From Rubrimonas sp036770645 (lineage in GTDB: Bacteria > Pseudomonadota > Alphaproteobacteria > Rhodobacterales > Rhodobacteraceae): 15,073 nt of DNA. The stretch spans positions 1-15,073 of the forward strand of contig DAIPIU010000068.1 of NCBI GenBank assembly GCA_036770645.1. The letters run 5' to 3'. The position numbers were made by a program, and so were the translations under genes. Shown in pieces: positions 7,715-13,175 of this stretch (its first letter is position 1; each line of letters starts with the position of its first letter). The notes under the pieces were generated by a model. The model saw nothing but the letters and a program-made list of their open reading frames with translations. It had not been told where the DNA came from and ran no database searches.

Positions 7715-8611
7715 ATGGCAATTCTCATCGACGAGACCACGCCCATCATCGTCCAGGGCATGTCCGGCCGGATCGGCAAGTTCCACGCCGAGCAGATGAT
7801 CGCCTACGGCGCGAACGTCGTCGGCGGCGTCACGCCGGGCAAGGGCGGCGAGACGCTGCTCGACCGGCCGCTGTTCAACACCGTGCGCGGCGCGGTGGCC
7901 GAGACCGGGGCCCAGGCCTCGCTGGTGTTCGTGCCGCCGCCCTTCGCGGCCGACGCGATCATGGAGGCCGCCGACGCCGGCATCCGCCTCGCGGTCTGCA
8001 TCACCGACGGCATCCCCGCCCAGGACATGATGCGCGTGAAGCGGTTCCTGCGCCGCTACAAGGAGGAGAAGCGCCTTCGGCTGGTCGGGCCCAACTGCGC
8101 CGGCGTCATCTCGCCCGGGCGCAGCATGATGGGCATCATGCCCGACCACATCTACGCCCGCGGCCGGGTCGGCATCGTCGGCCGCTCGGGCACGCTGGGC
8201 TACGAGGCCGCCTCGCAGCTCAAGGACCTCGGGCTGGGGATCAGCACCTCGGTCGGCATCGGCGGCGACCCGATCAACGGGTCGTCCTTCCGCGACATCC
8301 TCGCCGATTTCGAGGCCGACCCCGAGACCGACGCGGTGCTGATGATCGGCGAGATCGGCGGCCCGCAGGAGGCGGACGGCGCGCGCTTCTGGCGCGAGAA
8401 CATGACCAAGCCGTTGATCGCCTATGTCGCGGGCCTGTCCGCCCCCAAGGGCCGGAAGATGGGCCATGCCGGGGCGATCATCTCGGCCTTCGGCGAAAGC
8501 GCGCAGGAGAAGGTCGAGCTGCTGAGCGAACTCGGCGTCGCCATCGCGCCCAACCCCTCGCTGATGGGCGAGACGGTGGCGCGGGTGCTCAAGGGCCGCA
8601 AGGCCGCCTGA
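7715..8611 (+). CDS. mtkB: Malate-CoA ligase (malate thiokinase) subunit alpha
   Basis: This is the CoA-binding and phosphohistidine subunit (298 residues) of malate-CoA ligase, homologous to succinyl-CoA synthetase alpha (SucD). It works with MtkA in the cytoplasm. Visible features are the Rossmann start IIVQGMSGRIGKFH (residues 11-24), GGVTPGKGG (37-45), the VGPNCAGVISPG loop (124-135), GRSGTLGYEA (156-165), STSVGIGGDPING (177-189) and the catalytic phospho-histidine His251 in MGHAGAIISA. The FAADAIMEAADAG and DGIPAQDMMRVKR segments agree with remembered Methylobacterium MtkB. The start has a G-rich Shine-Dalgarno (GGGGGGACCGGGA) 3-15 bases upstream. It is probably the last gene of the operon: a strong hairpin begins 44 bases after the stop, and the next 400 bases hold no obvious gene in this orientation. 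Confidence 0.92.
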   Translation: MAILIDETTPIIVQGMSGRIGKFHAEQMIAYGANVVGGVTPGKGGETLLDRPLFNTVRGAVAETGAQASLVFVPPPFAADAIMEAADAGIRLAVCITDGIPAQDMMRVKRFLRRYKEEKRLRLVGPNCAGVISPGRSMMGIMPDHIYARGRVGIVGRSGTLGYEAASQLKDLGLGISTSVGIGGDPINGSSFRDILADFEADPETDAVLMIGEIGGPQEADGARFWRENMTKPLIAYVAGLSAPKGRKMGHAGAIISAFGESAQEKVELLSELGVAIAPNPSLMGETVARVLKGRKAA

Positions 8612-9020
8612 ACAGCGCGGCCTTTCCCGGGCGATCCCCGGCGCATCCTTCCGGCGCGCCCGGCGAGACGCAGCGATGCGTGTCGCCGGGCGCAGCGGCC
8701 CATGCCGGCGCAACCGTCGCGCCAGCCGGGCCTTGGACCTGACGAACCCGCCCCGTCCCCACGCATGCGCGCCGCCGGAGCGCCCGGGCCCGCATGGGCA
8801 AGCGTCGGCCGCCGGCCCGCGGTGGTCGGCCGCCCATGCCGCACCGACAGCCTGCGCCAGTGCTGCGATGCCGAGACTGCGGCGCAGCGGAAACATGACG
8901 TGATCAACCGCGAGTTGCGCGCGAAACCTTCATCATTATGTCATAGCGCAAACGAATCACCGGCCATGCGGCGGCGTCCGACAACCCGCCGACATCGTGC
9001 CGGATAACGGAGGGACCGCC
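8612..9020. other. 409-base gap between mtkB and the first micro-protein gene
   Basis: The first part holds the large hairpin 8656-8693. From 8700 to 8890 I see GC-rich sequence without a convincing gene on either strand. From about 8895 to 8960 the composition drops to a more AT-rich patch, probably the promoter of the micro-protein gene at 9021. A weak candidate is TTGCGC (8915-8920) with TATGTC (8937-8942), 16-base spacer. A 13-codon arginine-rich ORF (8966-9007) precedes the gene but has no clear Shine-Dalgarno. Confidence 0.5.
8656..8693 (+). repeat. 17-bp inverted repeat with GCGA loop downstream of mtkB
   Basis: GCGCCCGGCGAGACGCA (8656-8672) and TGCGTGTCGCCGGGCGC (8677-8693) are complementary at 16 of 17 positions (a single G-G mismatch) around a GCGA tetraloop of the GNRA class. 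There is no T run after it, so it is not a classic intrinsic terminator. It may protect the operon's 3' end from exonucleases, work with Rho, or be an extragenic palindromic repeat. Confidence 0.6.
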
Positions 9021-9206
9021 ATGACCCTGACGCTCTTCGCCGCCTGGCTTTCGGTCAACTATGCCGTCGCCGCGATGCTGGCATACCGCGCCGCGCGCAG
9101 GTCCGGGGCCGGAGCGGCCGCGGCGCGCAGGGCGGCCCTGCGCTGGCCTCTGGCCCTCGCAGTCGCCCTTGCGCGCGACGAGACGCCCGGCCTTCGACGG
9201 GCCTGA
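9021..9206 (+). CDS. Small membrane protein, micro-protein paralogue 1 (unknown function)
   Basis: A 61-codon gene with a clear Shine-Dalgarno (GGAGGG 8 bases before ATG 9021). I do not recognise the family. The N-terminal 22 residues form one hydrophobic helix with W9, N13 and Y14, followed by a basic patch (YRAARR, 22-27; ARR, 35-37), then RWPLALAVALARDE. This suggests a single-pass inner-membrane protein with positive residues on the cytoplasmic side. It aligns without gaps to the micro-protein at 9514, with 22 of the first 46 residues identical (WL.VNY..AA.L.YRA pattern). That shared pattern is the best evidence that both are real genes. It sits downstream of an AT-rich, promoter-like patch. 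The C-terminal 15 residues have no counterpart in the paralogue. Confidence 0.65.
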   Translation: MTLTLFAAWLSVNYAVAAMLAYRAARRSGAGAAAARRAALRWPLALAVALARDETPGLRRA

Positions 9207-9377
9207 CCGTACTGCCCGACCCTGACGGAACGAACCGGCGCGGAAACGCCGCCACGGCCAGCGCGACCGCGGCCGACCCCGGCGGCCGGGTCCGCCCCGA
9301 TGCGCTCCACGCCGAGGATGCCGCGCCCGCCGGAAACCCAGCCCGCCCGCGGTGGCGGCCCTGCGACGAAGGTGCGG

Positions 9378-9433
9378 ATTGTTCGTGAACGGGGCATTCA
9401 CCAAGTTTTAAACTGTTCGGTGTGTTGTTCGAA
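9378..9433. promoter_or_regulatory. AT-richer, motif-dense region upstream of micro-protein 2
   Basis: Within 56 bases are three copies of TGTTCG (9380-9385, 9414-9419, 9426-9431), the split palindrome GTTC-gt-GAAC (9381-9390), the odd palindrome AGTTT-T-AAACT (9404-9414) and TTCGAA (9428-9433). The local AT content is far above the neighbours. This is the likely promoter/operator of the leader ORF and micro-protein at 9476-9672. The LuxR-type regulator encoded at 9769-10371 is a possible but unproven binder. Confidence 0.35.
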
Positions 9434-9475
9434 ACCAGAGCTGGCGTCAGACCGGCTCCTCAGGAGGCGACGACC

Positions 9476-9514
9476 ATGATCAAGCGGCGTTTCGCGCCCG
9501 AAGGACGGGCGTAA
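9476..9514 (+). CDS. 12-residue leader peptide overlapping micro-protein 2 (TAATG)
   Basis: A 12-codon ORF, MIKRRFAPEGRA, starts at ATG 9476, 8 bases after a near-perfect Shine-Dalgarno (AGGAGG, 9463-9468). Its stop TAA (9512-9514) shares its last base with the ATG of the next gene (TAATG). This arrangement suggests translational coupling or a regulatory leader. The peptide is basic, with Lys-Arg-Arg at 3-5. No product family can be named. Confidence 0.4.
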   Translation: MIKRRFAPEGRA

Positions 9515-9672
9515 TGGGTTTCGCGATCCTGTTCGGATGGCTTGTGGTCAATTACTTCATCGCGGCATCGTTGTTTTACCGCGCGCGTCGTGCCGAGGGC
9601 CTTACACCGGCAGATGCACGCCGCGACGCGTGGATGTGGCCGGTCCGGTTGTTCGGCCGAAAGACGGCCTGA
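9514..9672 (+). CDS. Small membrane protein, micro-protein paralogue 2 (unknown function)
   Basis: A 52-residue protein beginning MGFAILFGWLVVNYF. One hydrophobic helix (about residues 2-21) is followed by YRARR and a short soluble tail with ARRDAWMWP and a basic end (FGRKTA). It aligns gaplessly with the protein at 9021-9206: W9, L10, V12, N13, Y14, A17, A18, L20, Y22, R23, A24, R26, G29, A35-R36-R37, W42 and P43 are shared. The start overlaps the stop of the leader ORF (TAATG), and a weak AGGACGG lies upstream within the leader. A 9-bp hairpin follows the stop by 48 bases. Function unknown; a single-pass inner-membrane protein with a basic cytoplasmic tail is the likely topology. Confidence 0.65.
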   Translation: MGFAILFGWLVVNYFIAASLFYRARRAEGLTPADARRDAWMWPVRLFGRKTA

Positions 9673-9720
9673 GCCGCGAGGCAGGCCTGTCACCGACGCC
9701 ATCGTGAAGCGTCAGCCGGT

Positions 9721-9756
9721 CGCGCCGAGGTCGAAGGATCTCGGCGCGAACATTTT
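9721..9756. terminator. Probable terminator between micro-protein 2 and the LuxR-type gene
   Basis: CGCGCCGAG (9721-9729) pairs perfectly with CTCGGCGCG (9740-9748), 9 bp with a 10-base loop, followed on the plus strand by GAACATTTT. The T run is short. It lies in a convergent gap, so it could serve both transcripts. Confidence 0.5.
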
Positions 9757-9768
9757 GGCAGATGCGCG

Positions 9769-10371
9769 TCACAGGGCCCGCTCCGTGAGGTAGCGCGCGA
9801 CCGCGGCGGCCCGGTTCTTCACCTCGAGCTTCGAGAACAGCACCTTCAGATGGTGCTTGACCGTGTTCTCCGAGATCCCGAGACGCGCGCTGATCTGTTC
9901 GTTGGTCCAGCCCTGGGCCAGCGCGGCCAGCACGTCGCGTTCCCGCGCGGTCAGCGTCTCGAACGGATCCTTCTTCAGCAAGTCGAAGTCGATGTAGGGA
10001 AAGTTGGTGCGGCCGGCCGCGACGGCGCGGATGGCCTCGAGCATCACGCCCGGCGGGTCCTCCTCGGTCACGCAGCCGCGGGCGCCGGCCTGCATCACGT
10101 CGCGCACCCGCGCGGGCGAGGCGGCGCGCAGCCGGGCGATGGCCCGCAGTTCCGGCTGGCGGCGCTTGAGCTTCTCGAGATAGGGCGCGAGCCCCAGCCC
10201 CTGCAGGCGGCTGCAGACCACGGCGATCTCGACGCCGGTGATCTTGGCCTCGCGCATCAGCCGGTCGCCGGTGGGGTCGGCGAAGGCGATGGAAAAACGC
10301 CCGTCCTCGCGCAGCACGGCATCGAGCCCCTGCACGAACCAGGCGTTGGGATCGACGACGGCGACCTTCAC
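9769..10371 (-). CDS. LuxR/NarL-type transcription regulator with degenerate receiver domain
   Basis: The protein (200 residues) has a receiver-like N-terminal half (about 1-120) and a C-terminal LuxR-type helix-turn-helix (about 135-198): LTARERDVLAALAQGWTNEQI, then ISENTVKHHLKVLFSKL. The receiver keeps the fold pattern (VAVVD at 3-7, QAGARG at 94-99), but the strand that normally ends in the phosphoacceptor Asp reads IAVVCS (49-54), with Cys53 at the expected position. The conserved Lys is replaced by Glu (VTEED, 101-105). It therefore probably does not work by ordinary phosphorylation. The start is taken as GTG 10371, where the domain begins and GGAGG lies 11 bases upstream; the ORF extension to 10458 is low-complexity Pro/Arg. 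No kinase gene is adjacent. It is divergent from the lipoprotein gene and convergent with the micro-protein genes. Targets unknown. Confidence 0.85.
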   Translation of the reverse strand: MKVAVVDPNAWFVQGLDAVLREDGRFSIAFADPTGDRLMREAKITGVEIAVVCSRLQGLGLAPYLEKLKRRQPELRAIARLRAASPARVRDVMQAGARGCVTEEDPPGVMLEAIRAVAAGRTNFPYIDFDLLKKDPFETLTARERDVLAALAQGWTNEQISARLGISENTVKHHLKVLFSKLEVKNRAAAVARYLTERAL

Positions 10372-10429
10372 GGCTTCTTGTTCCTCCCCGCCGGGCGAGA
10401 TTGACCGCGGCGGCGGGGGTTGGCAACCG

Positions 10430-10481
10430 CGGGGCGATCGCCCCGTCCGTGGCGGCACCCCAGCGGACGGGGTGGCGATCG
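10430..10481. promoter_or_regulatory. Nested palindromes in the luxR-lipoprotein divergent gap
   Basis: CGGGGCGATCGCCCCG (10430-10445) is a perfect 16-base palindrome. It overlaps a larger inverted repeat: CGATCGCC+CCGTCCG (10435-10449) pairs with CGGACGG (10464-10470) and, after a 3-base bulge, GGCGATCG (10474-10481), 15 bp in all. The two folds are mutually exclusive. Placement between divergent genes suggests an operator, perhaps autoregulatory, or a structured leader RNA. Confidence 0.45.
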
Positions 10482-10554
10482 GTCGCGGGCCGGCCCGGCG
10501 GCGCCGCGCCCGCGCGGCCTATCTGCCCGCCACGATCCCCGATCCGAGGACAGC

Positions 10555-10914
10555 ATGACCTTTCCCTTCCCGCGCGCCGCCGGCGGCGCGCGCGCTCTGG
10601 CCGTCGCCCTGGCGCTGACGGCCGCCCTCGCCGCCTGCGATTTCGGCCGCGATGCCGCGAACTGCATCTATGGCGAGGCCATCGAGGACTGCGCCGGCCG
10701 CCTGCTGCCCGACGGCGCGACCGTGGCGCAGGCCGATGCCTTCTTCCTGCGGCGCGGCTTCGCCAAGGATCCGCGCATCACGCGCACCGGCGGGGGCGAG
10801 GCCCATGTCTATGCCCGCGACGAGGCGCGCGGGACTCGCACCCTGTTCATGGTCGCGACCTTCGCCGGAGAGGACGGGCTTGCGTCGCTGGAGACGACCA
10901 CGCGCCGCAACTGA
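10555..10914 (+). CDS. Small putative lipoprotein (unknown function)
   Basis: A 119-residue protein with a lipoprotein signal: a basic/hydrophobic leader, then LAAC (residues 25-28) with Cys28 as the predicted lipidated residue and Asp at +2. The mature part is about 92 residues and includes Cys37 and Cys45, which could form a disulphide (NCIYGEAIEDC), and a stretch FFLRRGFAKDPRITR. I do not recognise a family. ATG 10555 is chosen over the upstream open frame because the signal peptide starts here and CGAGGA lies just upstream. It is divergent from the LuxR-type gene, separated by a palindrome-rich gap, and 65 bases upstream of the next plus-strand gene, with which it may be co-transcribed. 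Confidence 0.7.
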   Translation: MTFPFPRAAGGARALAVALALTAALAACDFGRDAANCIYGEAIEDCAGRLLPDGATVAQADAFFLRRGFAKDPRITRTGGGEAHVYARDEARGTRTLFMVATFAGEDGLASLETTTRRN

Positions 10915-10979
10915 CGGCCGCGGCTTGCGCAGCGCCGGACCCCCGCGCACCTTGCGTGCCCAATGGCGAGGAGGCGACT

Positions 10980-11501
10980 ATGGAACTGACGCGCAAGGAA
11001 GAGGCCCGGGCGCTGGATGCTGAGGAGCGCGATCTGGTCGCGCGCACGCATCACCCGGAGGTGGCGGCGCTGGACGATGTCGAACTGTCCGCGCTGGTGG
11101 CGCTGGTGCGCGCACGGCGGGACCGGGCGCAGGATCTGGCCAAGCGCCGGCGGCGCGAGATGCGCGGCAAGGCGGCCCCTCAGGGCGGGCAGGCCGCCCG
11201 CGCCGATGGCGGCAGCCGCGCCAAGGCCGTCGCGCTGGCCGCGGCGATGAAGCGCCTCAATGCCGAGGCCGCGCGCCGGCGGAGCATGGCGGCGCGGGTG
11301 CGGATGGTGGAAAGCCAGCAGCGCGCCCTCGCCATGCGGCAGGCCGCGCCGCGGGCGGGCGGCTGGTCGAACACCCGCCATGCCCATGCCGGGATGCGCG
11401 CCATCGTCGCCACGCGCACCCGCCCCATCGGCAGCGCCATGGAGGCCGGGCGCGTCAGCCAGTTCGTGCGCAACGCCCAGGCCAAGCGCGACGGCCGCTG
11501 A
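10980..11501 (+). CDS. Conserved-type hypothetical protein, charged and helical
   Basis: A 173-residue protein with a strong start (GAGGAGG 6 bases before ATG 10980). It has no signal peptide or membrane segment. The sequence is strongly helical and charged. An acidic N-terminal part (LTRKEEARALDAEERDLV) leads into LDDVELSALVALVRARRDRAQDLAKRRRREMRGK (residues 31-64). A basic Ala/Arg-rich helix (85-122) follows, then a Gly/His/Arg-rich tail. The pattern 'THHPEV...L.D.EL..LV.L.R.RRDRA.D' feels like a conserved alphaproteobacterial hypothetical family, from memory only. Basic helices would suit nucleic-acid contact, but no function can be assigned. It converges on the Pgm coding region. Confidence 0.7.
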   Translation: MELTRKEEARALDAEERDLVARTHHPEVAALDDVELSALVALVRARRDRAQDLAKRRRREMRGKAAPQGGQAARADGGSRAKAVALAAAMKRLNAEAARRRSMAARVRMVESQQRALAMRQAAPRAGGWSNTRHAHAGMRAIVATRTRPIGSAMEAGRVSQFVRNAQAKRDGR

Positions 11502-11505
11502 GGGC

Positions 11506-11533
11506 GGGGCGGCGCAGGACCGCCTGCCGCCCC
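11506..11533. terminator. Hairpin in the convergent gap, possible bidirectional terminator
   Basis: GGGGCGG..CAGG (11506-11518) pairs with CCTGCCGCCCC (11523-11533): 11 bp with a 2-base bulge and a 4-base ACCG loop. It fills the 45-base gap between two convergent genes. There is no T run on either side, so termination efficiency is doubtful. Confidence 0.4.
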
Positions 11534-11546
11534 GCGGCCGCAGGCT

Positions 11547-13175
11547 TCAAGTGATCACGTCGGGCGCGTCGCGGCCCAGCCGGGCCCCGATGCCGGCCAG
11601 CGCCTCGGCCGCCGCGATGACCGGGGCCAGCGCCTCGGCCGGGTCGAGGGAATGGCGCGCGGGGTCGGGCTCGAAACGCTCGAGATAGACGCGCAGCGTC
11701 GCGCCCACCGTACCGGTGCCCGACAGGCGGAACACCACCCGCGCCGCATCGCCGAAGAACACCCTTATGCCCTGGCTCGCGGCGGTCGAGCCGTCGACCG
11801 GGTCTGTGTAGGCGAAATCATCCGCGGCGGTGACGGTCATCCCCGCCACGGGCCGGCCGGGCAGACCGGGCAGGTCGGCGCGCAGGGCGTTCATCAGCCC
11901 CTCGGCCGCCGCCTTGTCCACGCCCTCGTAGTCGTGGCGGCTGTAGTAGTCGCGGCCGTGCGCGGCCCAGTGATCGGCCATGATGGCCGTCACCGGTGCC
12001 TTGCGGACGGCAAGGATGTTCAGCCACAGCAGCACGGCCCACAGCCCGTCCTTCTCGCGCACATGGTTCGAGCCGGTGCCCGCGCTCTCCTCGCCGCAGA
12101 GCGTCGCGAGGTCGGCGTCGAGCAGCGTGCCGAAGAACTTCCACCCCGTCGGCGTCTCGTAGGCGGGGATGCCCAGTCGCGCCGCCACGCGGTCGGCTGC
12201 CCGGCTGGTCGGCATCGAGCGCGCAACGCCCTTCAGCCCCGCCGCATAGCCGGGCGCGAGATGGGCGTTGGCGGCCAGCACCGCGAGGCTGTCGGACGGG
12301 CTGACATAGCAGCCGCGCCCCACGATCATGTTGCGGTCGCCGTCGCCGTCCGAGGCCGCGCCGAAATCGGGCGCGTCGGGGCCGTGCATGGCGTCCATCA
12401 GATCCTTCGCCCAGACCGGGTTCGGATCGGGGTGGCCGCCGCCGAAATCGGGCGAGGGCGTTCCGTTGACCACCGTGTCCGCGGGCGCGCCGAGTTCCGC
12501 GAAGATCGCCTTCGCGTAGGGCCCGGTCACGGCGTGCATGGCGTCGAAGCGCATCCGGAACCCGCCCGCGAACAGGGCGCGGATGGCGTCGAAGTCGAAC
12601 AGCGACCGCATCAGGTCGGCCCAGATCGCCACCGGGTCGATGATCTCGACCGCCGTTTCGCCCAGCATGGCCGCGCCCTCGCGCGACAGGTCGAGGTCGG
12701 GGGCGTCGAGGATGCGGTATTCCGCGATCTCCAGCGTGCGGGCGTGGATTGCCGCCGTGATGGCCTCGGGCGCCGGCCCGCCGGCGGGGATGTTGTACTT
12801 GATGCCGAAATCGCCCTCCGGACCGCCGGGATTGTGCGAGGCCGACAGGATGATGCCGCCATCGGTCTTCAGCGCGCGGATCACGGCGGAGGCCGCGGGC
12901 GTGGACAGAAGCCCGTCGCGCCCGACAACCAGCTTCTCCGCGCCGTTCGCGGCGGCCATCTTCGCGATGGTCTGCACCGCGCGGTCGTTGAAGAAGCGCC
13001 CGTCGCCCCCCAGCGCCAGCGTCTTGCCGGCGACGCCGCCGATGGCGTCGAACATGGACTGGACGAAGTTCTCAAGATAGCCGGGCTGCATGAAGACGGG
13101 CGTGGTCTGGCGCAGGCCCGAGGTGCCGGGCTTCTGGCCGGGGATCGGCGTCGTGGGGACGATGCGCAGGGTCAT
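11547..13175 (-). other. pgm: Phosphoglucomutase module (pgm) of the fusion, or separately initiated pgm
   Basis: Counted from ATG 13175 it is 542 residues, the usual full length of bacterial/eukaryotic-type alpha-D-phosphohexomutase Pgm, which interconverts glucose 1-phosphate and glucose 6-phosphate in the cytoplasm. The start PGQKPGTSGLR is typical. The active-site phosphoserine is Ser113 in SASHNPGGPEGDFGIKYN (111-128). The Mg2+ loop is DGDGDRN (276-282), the sugar-binding loop is GEESAG (361-366), and the phosphate-binding loop near the C-terminus is RLSGTGT. All key residues are present, so it should be active. Its normal full length, its own Met and the GAGG upstream argue that the fusion is recent or that internal starts still occur. 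Confidence 0.9.

Noticed and set aside
6524..8611. Assignment of the ligase pair as SucC/SucD
   Set aside because: The two families are homologous, but sequence signatures recalled from Methylobacterium MtkA/MtkB and the adjacent malyl-CoA lyase point to malate-CoA ligase.
4184..8896. A 1570-codon open frame on the minus strand across the whole sgaA-mtkB region
   Set aside because: It is a mirror of plus-strand genes in GC-rich DNA: low-complexity Arg/Gly/His/Ala composition, no domain pattern, and exact antisense to four well-supported enzymes.
8422..8907. Minus-strand frames near 8896 with a signal-peptide-like start (MFPLRRSLGIAALAQAVGAAWA)
   Set aside because: Only the first 20 or so residues look protein-like. 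The rest is Arg/Gly/Pro-rich and then runs antisense through mtkB. It could be a gene remnant, but there is no domain to support it.
9059..9397. 112-codon minus-strand open frame opposite micro-protein 1
   Set aside because: Arg/Gly/Ala-rich with no good start site or motif, and antisense to a gene supported by a paralogue and a Shine-Dalgarno.
10434..10441. GCGATCGC as a cyanobacterial HIP1-type repeat
   Set aside because: A single copy here is better explained as the centre of a local 16-base palindrome; nothing else suggests cyanobacterial DNA.
10372..10458. N-terminal extension of the LuxR-type regulator to 10458
   Set aside because: The added residues are Pro/Arg/Gly low complexity over the palindromes; the receiver fold begins at the GTG at 10371.
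10401..10979. N-terminal extension of the charged hypothetical protein across the lipoprotein gene
   Set aside because: It overlaps a gene with a clear lipoprotein signal in another frame, and ATG 10980 has a strong GAGGAGG site.
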